The translations under genes were made by a program, and so were the position numbers. From Lasiodiplodia sp. COLG20 (taxonomy: Eukaryota > Ascomycota > Dothideomycetes > Botryosphaeriales > Botryosphaeriaceae), in the NCBI GenBank assembly GCA_009801085.1, contig VNWV01000006.1:2294001-2358000 (forward strand): a stretch of 64,000 nt of DNA, given 5' to 3'. The notes under the pieces are model-generated. The model worked only from the letters and a program-made list of their open reading frames with translations, was not told the DNA's origin and searched no databases. How positions within the stretch are numbered: position 1 is the stretch's first letter; each line of letters opens with the position of its first letter. Shown piece after piece: positions 13,374 through 24,818 of this stretch.

Positions 13374-14426
13374 TCAAGAACACCCACCACCCCCCTTCCC
13401 CACCCTCACCGCCCTCACTGCCCCCGCATCCCACGCCTCCCCCGATAGCTCCGACACCACCCACTCCTCGGCCTCGGGCCCGTCTCTCTGATCGAACATG
13501 ACGCACACCTTGGCATCGCCGTGCGACGACAGCGCCAGGTACGTCCTGTTCTCCTTCAACACGGGCGCCAGCTGCGGGGCCAGCGAGACGAAGCCGCTGG
13601 AGCAGTTGTACGCGACTAGGTTGAGCGTGGACCGGGTTGCGGACGGGTACAGCAGCAGCTGCGTCAGCGGGAACGGCCACGAGCAGTCCGGCCGCGAGGC
13701 GACGCTGAACAGCGACGTGTTGTTCTGGCTGGCCATGGTCATGGGAACGTTGGAGGCGCCAGTGAGGCTGGTGTCTGCGGTGCGGTCCCGTGTCAGCTGG
13801 CGGCGGGGGTGCATGGCCAACGGAGGGGGGGGGTGGGGGGGTGACAGACGGATTCGTCTATTGTCTCGGAGACGGTGTCGTTGGCTGTGTAGTACTGGCG
13901 TTGCGCCTTATTACCGTCGGCGGTGACGGTGTAGAGTAGGAGGTTGGGCTTGCCGCAGCGGTTCATGGCGGAGGCGGTGTCGATGGGGGCGGAGAGGTTG
14001 AGGTCGGTGAAGACCCATGGGTTGCTGGCGGTGGCGTTGCTCGTGTACTTGCGGCATGGTCAGACCGTCGTCGTCGTCCTGTTTCCAGAGGGAAGAGAGG
14101 GTCCAATTGACGTTGTTGAAGTCCTGTTCCCAGTGCGCGGCGAGGTACGAGTTGTTGCCCGCCACGGATAGGCCGCTGAAGCTGTCGTCTTTCCGTGTGT
14201 GCAAGGGGCCCGGAGCCAATACGACGTGCTATCAGAACCCATGTAGGGGAGACTATTGACTTTGGGGGAGGCAAGAGATTGCAGGCGGAGCATACTAAAG
14301 CGTAAGACTTGTTTGTGTGGAGAGATCCGGTCATAGCTGCCAAATGAGTGCCGAGTTTGACGTTGGAGACGTAGGTGGTCATTCCGGAGACACACCAGCC
14401 GGTAGCATCGGAGCCCAAAAATGACT
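13374..14426 (-). CDS. Lectin-like hypothetical protein, 5' end uncertain and possibly frameshifted
   Basis: Readable exon pieces are about 14425-14296, 14228-13846 and 13774-13374 (stop TCA on the plus strand at 13374-13376). The first two join cleanly as TNKSYAL-HVVLAPGPLHT. The product has repeated short strands with Trp/Tyr and Asn-glycosylation sites (SYLAAHWEQDFNNVNWTLSSLW, then NLLLYTVTADGNKAQRQYY, then NRTYLALSSHGDAKVCVMF), reminiscent of fungal fucose-lectin-type propeller repeats. The reading frame shifts by one base at about 14048. Either one G is inserted, or a 154-bp GT-AG intron (13895-14048) removes a stretch that itself reads like protein. Upstream, a TAA precedes the first exon and no splice to an initiating ATG keeps frame; a candidate ATG lies at 14523. 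It may be a pseudogene or hold a sequence error. The family assignment is weak. Confidence 0.4.
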
Positions 14427-14567
14427 CTTAGATGGTGACAGCGAATGAGTCTGATAGAGCAGGCTGTATTTGCGTATGGTGACTTTACTGAGGGCCTAGG
14501 TGGCCTTGTAACGGCTCCGCCATAACATGGCACGCACGTACTTCCCTACCGAGTACAGAATGTCTCT

Positions 14568-17500
14568 CTAGCAAAGCTGAGTCGTCCGTTCCTGGTTTCC
14601 ATCGATTTCGCTTTGGTCAATATTGAAGCGGAAGATGAGTCCACAAATTGGTACGTGGAGCTGCTTCCCAATCAAGTATGCTTCAGCGGCGGGATCTTCA
14701 AATGTCAAATTCTCTGTCAGGCCATGCGTCGCTTCTCGAATCTCGGCCGTATTCAGGATCGTTTCTTTCATTATGTTCCATTTTTCCAATGGAATCAAGG
14801 GCTCCAAAGGCGGATCTTCAAAATTTACAGTATGAAAGAGGCTTTCGTAGTCGTCGTCGTCGTCGCCCCAAACCGAACCACGATCTGAACTGTCAGGGCT
14901 CCAAGGATCGCTCTTCCTGTCCTTCTTGATCACTGCAGCTACGGGCGAAAACATTGTTGATCCTTGATTATCTCTTACGGTGAGGTCTGCAGTTCTGACC
15001 AACAACATTAGAAATGGACATATTTCTTTGTGGCACATGCGGGAGGGTGGAGGTCTTTTTCGTCGAAGGGCTTCCGATATGAGATGTTCAATCGGGAAGT
15101 GTAGAAGTTTTTTTCCTCGAAGGGCTTCCGATGCGGTGTGTTCAATCGTGTAGAAGATTGGAGTTCTTCCGTGACTGTCCCTCAAATTCACATCCGCGTT
15201 GGCATCCACGAGAAGTCTCAGGGTCTTCTCGGATTTGTAAGCCGCATAGAAAATTGGTGTCCTCCCTTCGTGATCTTTTATATGAATGTCTGCACCAGCG
15301 GCAAGTAGCTTTGCTGAAATTTTTGGCTTATCCATTTCGGCAGCCATCGAAAGTGGTGTGCGTCCCTCATGGTCTCGAATGTCTACATTCGCCTTCGCAG
15401 CGAGCAGTAGATCAGTCAAAATTTCTGAGTCGCTGCGCCATAATCTGACAGATTCATGTAAGGGTGTTCTCCCATATCTGTCTTGAATATCCACTTGAGC
15501 TTCGTGAGAAAGGAGAATTTTGGTCAATTCCACATCGTCTTTAGCTGCAGCATAAAAAAGAGCAGTCTTTTGACTCGAATCTCTAGAGTTTACTGCAGCT
15601 CCATGTGAAAGAAGTTTTCTGACCACCTCTGTCCGCCCATACCGAGCGGCTAAGACAAATAGAGGTTGTTTGATATCTTCTTGAGAATGCAAGTCGGCAC
15701 CTGCGTCGACCAATATGCCTGCTACATCTTCAGAGCCTTTTTCAATGGCCAGAATAAGTGGCGTCTTTCCTTGTCGGTCTCGAAGGTCGAATTCAGCTCC
15801 GGCCTTTACCAGTATATCTAAGCCACCTGCAAAACGCTCTTCTACTGCGATATGCGCTGCGGTTCGCCCATCTCGGTTTCTTGCATTAAGGACATCAATG
15901 CCACCCATTTCGATGAGGAAATACAGCACACGGGTCAACCACAGTTCTATACTAACATGCGTTATCGTTTCTTGCACTGTGGTCTCGTCTCGCAGGCTGG
16001 ATAGAATTTCCGAGCATGTTATCAAGACTGACACGTGATCATTGCTCGAAGTAAATCTGCCGTCATTTGCTGAGCGTCCATCTTGATTCCCAAAATAGAA
16101 ACAGCCAACGATGTCCGCTGGCTCAGCATTCGCATGGTAGGCAGCTTCTAGGTGACTGGACCAAGTATTTGCCGCATAATTCAAAAGAGGAAGCTTCCAG
16201 TAAAGATCCTTGTAAGGACTGTGTGTTTGAACTTTCTGGGACGGGTTTGGAGGATCTGCAACGTATCCCCGTGGGTTTTTGAGGAACACCTGTACGTCTT
16301 GCAGCCTCATATAAGCGAAACATGTTCGGCAAATCCGGATGTTCGCCCTGGCGCGGTCCAATGTGAGCCGCCGGACGTTTCTATCAATCGAGTCCTGTCG
16401 ATCTAGAAAGTCTGCAACGGATTGATGAATGAAATGAACTGTATTGTTCTTGTCGACGTATTCATCAGCCATTTTGACGCCGAGGCTTCTTGATCTGACC
16501 TCTACGAGTCCTCGAGACAAGGTGGTGACCATTCGCTCAAGTTGTGATCTAGTTCTTCCAAACTCAAACTTGCGTTCGTAATCATCAATAGACCGGAAAC
16601 GAAGTTCGGCATCAACGGCTATCGCATGGGATAATTCTTCAAGACTCAATGGACGCTCAGCGAAGCGGACCCATTCGAAGAGCCGGACAGTTTCGCTGGA
16701 TGGCCGATCTAAGACATCTGCGTAAAGCTCATGAAGCTCTTCCGAGAGGGACTTGATGTGGTTTTTGAGGCTTTCGAGAGACAGTCCCTGCCGGGCCTTT
16801 TTCGATATATCGTCAACAACAAGGATTGCCCAAAGAAACACACCACCTGACTTGCTCACTATCTCGCGAACCAGCGTATCAGATCCGGTGATGCGTTTTA
16901 GTCTGTCCTTGACCACCATTTGGATGTCAAGCTGGTTGCAATGTTCGAGGCTGATCCATTTGCCTTCATCCAAGGTGAGGATAGGGAAATGTCGACAAGA
17001 GAAGATGATCTTGAGATTTCCCGGTACGGTTCGGATCAGATCTTCGAACAGATCCACAACATCAACACCAACTGCTTCACCAAGTTCGTCAAGAGCATCA
17101 ACAAGGATGATGACTCTGTGCTGCGTGGTGCATGCTTCCTTCAGTGTTTCAACCAGGAATCCTTTCAGCTGGCCAGCCTGCCAGTCCCATGACTCGCCAT
17201 CCATCGCGCGCTTCTCTTCGAATTTCGAGGTGATTTGCTTCAACGATTGTGGGCAGATCCTGAGAATTTGTTGTAGCAGAGATCGGAATAGGCCGACCTT
17301 GGATCTTTGCACGACCAAACCTTGGCCATACACCCAAAAAGCTGCCATAGCTCCGATTGACTCCCTCGATAGGCGGCTGTGAAGGAACTTCATGAGAGTT
17401 GACTTTCCGGATCCTGGTTTTCCTCGAAGCCAAAGTAGCCTATTGGCGCTGTTACTCCAGTGAATATATTCGGGATGTTTCAAGATCCAGTCGCAAGTTC

Positions 17501-19179
17501 CCTTTGCCTCTTCGATCATGTCAAATCGACTCTGTCCTTGGACACCTTGTTGGGATAGAGAGAAGGATCGTAGGCACTCTGTATGATTTTTCAGCACATA
17601 TTCAGCTATTTGTTGGATTTTTGACACTATTGTCTAACCTCGCTCAACGTGTGAAAGGTAATCCAGTGGCTGCGCTGCAGTAGCAAGAAGAAATCGGCTT
17701 TCAATGATTTTTGTCCCTTTCGTAGCTATCTCCATCAGGCGAGAGCTGACGACTCGATAGTTCTCATCTGATGAGTTCTTGAATTTCACCATCTCAGAAT
17801 GAGTATGTTCAATCGGGTAAACGTAGCGATCGCTGTTTTGACCATCTTCCCATTGTCGGCCATGTGTTGCAGAGTGTTCGCTCACGAGGATCTCGGGGGT
17901 GCCGCACATTTTCCAGACACCATGGCTCACCTATGCTACCAATTAGCCAATGTCACATACCATTAATTTGCTAAGGATTCTTCATACTTCACAAGCGGTG
18001 GGGGAGAGCTTGGTCTCATAGAAGGAATACACTTCGGAGTCTGGGAAATGGAAGCACTGGCGGAATTTTCTAGACAGCTCAAGTAAGATTTCAGAATCAT
18101 GACGTAGAGCTTCAATCAAAATCCTATTTGGCTGATCGTTCACCATAGGCACTAATTTCGTGACGGCCATGCCTTGATTCGGTACTCCAAAGAAAAGGAT
18201 ACCACAGATGCAGTTGAGGGTTTCCCGATCCAGGTCGTCGCACTCCGGCATCTGAACGATGGCCTATTATTGTAAGCAGCCCGGCCACATTGAGAAGTGA
18301 ACCTTACGTCACCTTCTTCAGAATGATGCCACCTAAGCTATGGCCAATGAGCAACAGTGGTCTTCTGCTTGGCTGAGATTTCCGAATGACTTGTAGGGCA
18401 ACGCGGAACTTGATAGCTAAGTCTTGTATCCTTTGTTTCGACTGACTGCCGACCAATTTAGAATCGTAGCCATAGATGAAAATACGCGCGTCCGGCATAT
18501 CAGAGGTAAGACTATCACGAAGCCACATATAACTGTCGCCTCTCTTCTTAAATGAGCCAAAAGCATGACCCCCAAGACCCGAGATAGCAACAATGCTTTG
18601 TGATAAATTAGCAGCTTGAAATAAATATGGGGTGTTGTACTTACTCGACTTTGAAAGAGGCGCCATTCTCATCATCAGAATGCAACGGCGTCATTCCCAC
18701 AAAATGTGTGTCCAAGACGGGACCGTCACTTGAACCATGCTCATACAGTGACCTTTCATTGTCAGTGAGCAACAGATCTGCCGGTGCCTTGGAGAGCTCG
18801 AATGTAGCCGTCCTTCTTGATGCCCCGCTCCCACTGGAAGCCAGTGATTTGACACGAATTTCAATGTCATCATCCAGTTGTAGGTACTTTTTCAACATTT
18901 CTTGTACGCCTACTTTGTTCATTCTTTCTGGTAATCCCTGCAGACGGTAGGTTGTGTCGGTGCGATCCGCTGCTGAGGAAGGTACACTGTGTGAACCATA
19001 CTCATGTTGTGGAGCTAAGCTCGGGTATTAGTGCGTAATAATAGGCAGGGATATCGTTTCGACATACCAATTTCTGGTGTATCTTTTTGCGATGAGGCTG
19101 CAGAATGGAAGGCTTTCCTGAAAACATCATGATAGAACTCCAGCCCTGCTTTGCTTTTGGCAGGGTTATTGGCTGCCAT
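14568..19179 (-). CDS. SesB-like hydrolase-NACHT-ankyrin STAND protein
   Basis: Six exons in phase: 19179-19068, 19014-18645, 18595-18313, 18263-17988, 17930-17639, 17578-14568, giving 1447 aa. Residues 1-160 hold the usual leader (TYRLQGLP). The alpha/beta-hydrolase domain starts at IVAISGLGGHAFGSF and has the nucleophile elbow GHSLGG, as in SesB-type heads of fungal NLR proteins. The linker YLSHVERECLRSFSLSQQ leads to a NACHT domain: Walker A GKPGSGKS at about 497-504 and Walker B VIILVDALDE. About seven or eight ankyrin repeats span roughly 990-1260 (units such as DRYGRTPLHESV and DHEGRTPLSMAA). The tail to 1447 has no clear domain. The likely role is ligand sensing by the repeats, NTP-driven oligomerisation and activation of the lipase-like head, as inferred for related incompatibility proteins. 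It is divergent from the glucosidase gene (229 bp apart). The long last exon has no methionine of its own at the splice, so an annotation starting there would lose the hydrolase head. Confidence 0.92.
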
Positions 19180-19408
19180 TATGAGTCATGGAAGCATAAC
19201 GCGTAAACAGCTTAACTTGAATGGAAGGGTTCGTCATCAATGATAGGTTTGGGCCTTATAGGAGGAGTGTGTGAACTTTTAGGTGAGAGGGAAAAATCTG
19301 AGGTTGATGATCGGCTTGCGGGCACAGACACGTCATCACGTGTGGGTCCGTTCGTCGGTCCACGGGCCGGGCCGGGCCTCACCTCCGCACTCTCTCCCAC
19401 AACTAAGC
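19180..19408. promoter_or_regulatory. Divergent promoter between the STAND gene and glucosidase I
   Basis: 229 bp separate the two start codons (19179 on minus, 19409 on plus), so both promoters must share this stretch. I see CACGTG-like text near 19338 (cacgtgtg) but no classical TATA box. Confidence 0.5.
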
Positions 19409-22131
19409 ATGCCACTACGGCTACTTCTCCACGCCTGCCTCGCACTCGTCCTCGCCGCCAGCGCCACGGCGCATCCGGACAACTCGTCGCTACAATGGGG
19501 CCCATTCCGACCGAACCTCTACTTCGGCGTGCGCCCGCGGATCCGTGAAACGGTGCTCATGGGCCTCATGTGGGCGCGCGTCGAGGACGACGGCCACATC
19601 GTCGCGCAAAGCAAGTTTTTAGCGCGCCCCGCGGTTCCACGCGCTAGTGACGACTGACAGCGGAGCCAGATCTGCGGCACACGTGCGAGCAGAGTGACGC
19701 TATGGACGGCTACGGCTGGACGGCTTACGACCCGCGCATCGGCGGTTCCCAGACGGTGCACGACCAAGCTAACGGCCTGGACTTGACTACCGATTTCGTC
19801 AAGGATGGCGCTAGCTGGGCCCTGCGCGTACGCGGCACGCCTCGTTCGCATGTTGACGCTGATAGCCTGGCTACCGCGGTGGTCTTCTACCTCGCCGTTG
19901 ACGGTGCTGGTGTTGTGTGCGCCCGCCCGCCCGATGCGCGTGTTGTTGAATGCCGCGCCGATGTACCTGGCTTGGACCCTTTCAAGCTGCACATCCGCGA
20001 CGCGGTTTCTAAGTACGAGACAACCTCTCTCCACGGCTTGCATGTTGCTACAGATCAGCTCTGGCAGGCGAAGAGTGAGTGTTGGCGCCCGCTCGACCTG
20101 CTCGGCTGTCGCTGACTTTCTGGCCCCCAGCCATTTTCCTCGATAAAGTCAATTCCATGAATGCCTCCGACACATCGCCGCAAACACACAATCGTGGAGA
20201 GGGAAACTTGCAGTTTGTGCAGAAGGGTTTCAGCGGTGGCTTCGAGGTGCGTTGTGTTGCTGCGGGAAAGGACCCAGCTGACTGCTGCCCAGTTTGATAT
20301 CGTCTTCTCTCCGGAAGTAGACCCAGATCCCATGCCGTGTACGTCTTGCACGCCCGCTACCACTCGCGCTGCTGATCTTTGCAGCTGCCAGTATCACGCA
20401 CGCCCTCGCTGCTGTCGATGCCTCCATCTCGTCTCGTTTCGACGCTGCCTTCTCCCCGCAACCGCCCTTCGACCGCGAAGATTACGCCAATTGCTCCAAG
20501 TCCCTGCTCTCCAATCTTCTAGGCGGAATCGGCTATTTTTACGGTGATGCCCTGGTTGACAATTCCCATGCCCCCGAATATGACGAGCTAGATCTGGACT
20601 TCTGGGAAAAGGCAGCCGAAGCCCGCGCCAGGGCAACCCCGCAGAAGATGGGGCCTTACGAGCTGTTCAGCCTCGTCCCGTCCCGGCCCTTCTTCCCCCG
20701 CGGCTTCCTGTGGGATGAAGGCTTCCACCTCCTTCTCGTCCTGGACTGGGACGCAGACCTGGCCATGGAAATTGTGCGTAGCTGGCTCTCCCTGATGGAC
20801 GACGACGGATGGATCGCGAGAGAGCAGATCCTAGGCCCCGAGGCGCGCAGCAAGGTCCCTCCTGAGTTCCAAGTCCAGTACCCGCACTATGCGAATCCAC
20901 CCACCCTCTTCCTCGTCGTCGCCGCATTCGTAGACAAGCTCGCTGAAAGGTCGCCCTACCTAGGCGCCCCCTCGCTCTACTTCGCCCATCCGCCAGAGGC
21001 CCAGCAGCTCCTCGACGAACTCTATCCGCTACTCAAGCGCCACTACAACTGGTTCCGCAACACCCAAGCCGGCGACCTGACATCCTACACCCGCCCCAAC
21101 AACCCCGCCCCCGACGAGGCCTACCGCTGGCGCGGCCGCACCCCGCACCACATCCTGCCCAGCGGCCTCGACGACTACCCCCGCGCGCAGCCGCCCCACC
21201 CGGGCGAGCTCCACCTCGACGCTCTCTGCTGGGTCGGCGCCATGGCCGGCGCCCTGCACACCATCGCCGAGCACATGGGCGCCGACGCCGCCGCCGACGC
21301 CCGCGTCTTCGCTACCCACCGCCACCGCGTCCAGCAGAACGTCGACGCCCTGCATTGGTCGGAGGAGAGCCAGACCTACTGCGACTCCACCATCGACGAG
21401 CACGACGGCGCCCACACGCTCGCCTGCCACGACGGCTACGTCTCCCTCTTCCCCTTCTTCCTCGGCCTGCTTGGCGCCGACGACGCGCGGCGGCTGCCCG
21501 CCGTCCTCGACCTCATGGCGGACGAGGAGAGGCTGTGGAGCCCCCACGGCATACGCAGCCTCAGTCGCGACGACGCGGCGTACGGCACCGACGAGGATTA
21601 CTGGCGCGGCGCCGTGTGGGTTAATGTCAACTACCTCGTCGTCGCGCGCCTGCTGGTAAGCCGCCGGCCAGCTCTCCCCGCCCCCACGCTGACTAACACT
21701 CCTCACAGGACATCGCCCAATCCCCCAGCAGCCCGCACCAGCATCGCGCGCGCACTATGTACAACGCCCTCCGCCGCAACATCGTCGATACGGTTTTCAA
21801 CTCGTGGCATGAGACGGGTTTCGCGTGGGAGCAGTACCACCCCGAAACCGGCGCCGGCCAGCGTACGCAGCACTTCACCGGCTGGACGGCGCTAGTGGTC
21901 AAGATCATGGGGATGCCGGAGCTCGCGGAGGGGAAAAAGCAGGAGCAGGGGCAGGGGCGGGGGCAGGAGAAGCAGCCGTGGCTGAGGCCAAGGCCGACTG
22001 TGGTGCCGGGAGGAGGTTGGGGGTTGAGTTGGCTGGTTTGGTTAGCGGCGGTGGGGGTGGTGGTGGGCGTGTTTAGGAGGGTGGTGGGGAGGGGGCTCAG
22101 GTTGGTGAGGGCGACGGTGAGGGGGTGGTGA
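19409..22131 (+). CDS. Mannosyl-oligosaccharide glucosidase (glucosidase I, GH63)
   Basis: Exons 19409-19610, 19670-20074, 20131-20246, 20293-20338, 20385-21655 and 21709-22131 give 820 aa, the usual length of the family. The enzyme trims the outermost alpha-1,2 glucose from the N-glycan precursor in the ER. Landmarks: NLYFGVRPR near the N-terminus, MDGYGWTAYDPRIGG, FFPRGFLWDEGFHLLL, DLTSYTRPNN, WRGAVWVNVNYL and ETGFAWEQYHPETGAGQ with the presumed catalytic-base Glu near the end. Residues 1-21 form a signal peptide (MPLRLLLHACLALVLAASATA). A second hydrophobic segment lies at the extreme C-terminus (LSWLVWLAAVGVVVGVF) followed by Arg-rich residues, suggesting a C-terminal anchor. Intron 1 uses a GC donor (19611 gcaagt); reading it as GC-AG restores HIVAQNLRHTCEQSDAMDG. 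The intron 4 donor was set at 20339 (gtacgt) because only that keeps frame. Confidence 0.93.
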
Positions 22132-23834
22132 GGTGGGGATTGAGATGTTTATACCATGTAGGTTGTGTTTCCCGCGCAGGTAATGTAAAATGATAATGAA
22201 GGACTGTGACCAGCAGTTTTTGAAGTCTTGTTTTTCAAGAGTGAACTACGTTCTCATCACTGTGAGGGTGGCCGGTCCACTCAACAAGACGTAAAGATTC
22301 CCATTGCCTGTAAACTGAGGAGTGTCCTAATGGCAACACCGGAACCAATATTCTTGGCGAGAGACCAAAATGTCCAACACTGCGGCGGGCTGTCTTTAGA
22401 TTCATTCTATTGCGAAAATGAGACAAAAGTGTGGCTTGTTTTCGTCCGACGGTAAGAACTTCAAATTCGTGAGCAAAGTGCCAGGTTAGCCAATCTCTGC
22501 CGCAACTCTAGCATGATAAAGTTCTGACCTTTTTATATAGACGACTGGAGTTGCCAATTGAGACCTACATGTAAATGATTGAGGAGCATCTCTGGAGCGG
22601 CTTGGTGGCGATGAGTAAAAAATCTCAGAATGATGACAGTGGGAAGTAGGGGACCTTCGAGGTCACCATTCAATACGCGGACGTAGATAAATCCGCATAC
22701 ACGAGCGCTACAGCTGCAGGTACCCTTATCCCACCTATAAAAAACATTTTGTATCGTCCGGTCGGAGTTTTCTCTAATAGTTTTGACGAGATCTGCGACG
22801 CAGCGAATAATTAATTTATACAAAGCATTATTGCTTCTGTCGACGCCAGTTGCTAACCACAGTAGATCCATTGAGAAGTTCCATTTACGCTATCGTGCTC
22901 TTTTTACATTATACAATCCTTCTAAAATTTATGAACTTAATTGGGACAATTTACTCCTCAATTGAAAGAAATAGTAGTGTAAACATTCATCGAACCATGG
23001 TGGTTAACAGCTCGAAAGTCTTATTTCTAGAAGCTGTAAGGAGTACTGGCCAAATACTTTAATCCAAATATCAGCGATTGGCTTGTATTCAGGTCCCAAT
23101 CGATAAACTGATGCCTAAGTCTTACTTTTTCTTAGGATTCCCGGCCTGTCTTGCCCTCTCGTACCAAGTGTTTCATGGCTGCAAACCTGTAGCCGAGCAT
23201 GAGAATCCGGGTGTTTATACTTCGAGTACCATGTTCCAAAAATGACGACATATTCAACCCGAATGCATCAAAGCTAAATCCCTGCGCGGCTCCTCTTTTC
23301 TCATGAAAATCGCCGTGCAATAGAGCTGAAAGTACTGCGACCATGACGGGTGCCAAGGCATTCTGCCGTGCCAAGTTGTCATCCTTCGGCAATCCCGAGT
23401 CGCACCACAGTCGGAAAACGGAAATCTCACTTCACGCTGATTGGCAGCCCGTAAGATTCCTCCTGGCAGCCACTCGAGGCGCAGTGCAGACATTCCAAAT
23501 TCGGTTGGTCTTGGCGGAGTTGGCTGCCGTTGATTGGATAGGAGCCGAATCTGACATGGGGCCAAATGCGAAGCTTGATGCGGACTCAAATAAAATATAC
23601 GCGTATACGCAGTTGAATCATCTCACCGTGGGAAGACCCGAATACAGTTGTGGAGGCGCAGGCATCGCAGGATGGATTTAAAGAGAGTTGGATTGTAGCC
23701 CCTCAACATCATCACGCCTGACTGAGTATCTCAACGCTTCCTTCTTAACTTCTCCTCCAATTTCTTTTTTTCCTTTGTGAAGTTGTTTCTCAGCGCGTTT
23801 TCACACAGAAATCCTTTCCTCCAATCCACCAGCC
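22132..23834. other. Intergenic region, partly AT-rich (1.7 kb)
   Basis: No ORF here looks real. About 22780-23060 is markedly AT-rich against GC-rich neighbours, with many short A/T runs, as in decayed fungal DNA. The stretch just before 23835 is pyrimidine-rich (cttcttaacttctcctccaa), a typical fungal leader for the next gene. Confidence 0.5.
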
Positions 23835-24818
23835 ATGTCCGACGACCACCCCTTCTACAAATACGACCCCAACCGGAGCGCCGCCCTCGCCTACGCCATC
23901 ATCTTCGGCGTCACAACCCTCACCCACATCTACCAATGCCTCCGGACAAGAACCTGGTACATGACGGCCTTCATCCTCGGCGGCTTATGTTCGTTTTTCC
24001 CCCCCTTCCCCTTCCCCTTCCTCCCTTCCGCCCCCAACCAACTAACCCTCCCGCCCCACACAGTCGAAACCGTCGGCTACATCGCGCGCTACATCTCGAT
24101 CCGCGAACCCCGCTCCACCGCCCCGTACATCGTGCAAACCCTCCTCATCCTTATCGCGCCCGCCCTCCTCGCCGCGTCCATGTACATGGTCCTCTCGCGC
24201 ATCATCCTCGTCACGCAGACCGAGTCGCTCAGCCCGGTGCGGCGCACGTGGCTGACGCGCATCTTCGTCGGCGGCGACATCGTGTCGTTCCTGGTGCAAG
24301 TGCTGGGCGGGGGTATCCTGGCTAGCGGGACGACGGGCGACAAGCCGGATGCGGACCGCATCAAGCTGGGGGAGAATGTCGTGATTGTGGGGTTGTTCGT
24401 GCAGTTGCTGTTTTTTGGGTTTTTCTTGGTGGTGGGGTTGTGGTGGAAGAGTCGGGTGGGGAGGAGGGGGATGGTGGCGCTGGCGGGGCGCGTGCCGTGG
24501 AAGAAGCATTTTGTTGTGTTGATGGTGGCGAGCGCTTTGGTGTTTGTGAGGTCGGTGTTCAGGGTGATTGAGTATGTGATGGGGGATGGCGGATACCTGC
24601 TCGAGCACGAGGTGTTCGCGTACGTGTTTGATGCGGTGCTGATGGATGCGGTTATGGTGCTGTACAATGTGGTGCATCCGAGTGCCGTTACCAGGCCGCT
24701 GAAGGAGGTGCCGAGGGGCGATGTGGAGGAGGAGTATACCATGCTGCCGGGGCGTCCGGGACGGGAGTACGAAGGAGGGATGGCTGGTGGTATGGGGCCG
24801 TATCATCAATCTCACTAG
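23835..24818 (+). CDS. RTA1-like seven-helix membrane protein
   Basis: Exons 23835-23988 and 24064-24818 (intron 75 bp, donor gttcgt) give 302 aa. The splice restores GGLFETVGYIARYISI, the signature after the second helix of the RTA1 family (lipid-translocating exporter-like proteins; yeast members affect resistance to 7-aminocholesterol and sphingoid bases). Other family marks are YIVQTLLILIAPALLAASMYMVL, RIFVGGDIVSFLVQVLGGG and VFRVIEYVMG; about seven hydrophobic helices can be counted. The C-terminus is a hydrophilic Gly/Glu-rich tail. The transported substrate, if any, is not known for most members. Neighbours give no functional hint. Without the splice a pyrimidine-rich Pro/Phe insert would be read into the protein. 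Confidence 0.9.
   Translation: MSDDHPFYKYDPNRSAALAYAIIFGVTTLTHIYQCLRTRTWYMTAFILGGLCSFFPPFPFPFLPSAPNQLTLPPHTVETVGYIARYISIREPRSTAPYIVQTLLILIAPALLAASMYMVLSRIILVTQTESLSPVRRTWLTRIFVGGDIVSFLVQVLGGGILASGTTGDKPDADRIKLGENVVIVGLFVQLLFFGFFLVVGLWWKSRVGRRGMVALAGRVPWKKHFVVLMVASALVFVRSVFRVIEYVMGDGGYLLEHEVFAYVFDAVLMDAVMVLYNVVHPSAVTRPLKEVPRGDVEEEYTMLPGRPGREYEGGMAGGMGPYHQSH

Noticed and set aside
14568..17627. Second STAND gene as a stand-alone 1019-aa protein
   Set aside because: That frame would start at a GTG inside an intron; splicing from 17639 to 17578 joins it to a SesB-like hydrolase head with perfect phase.
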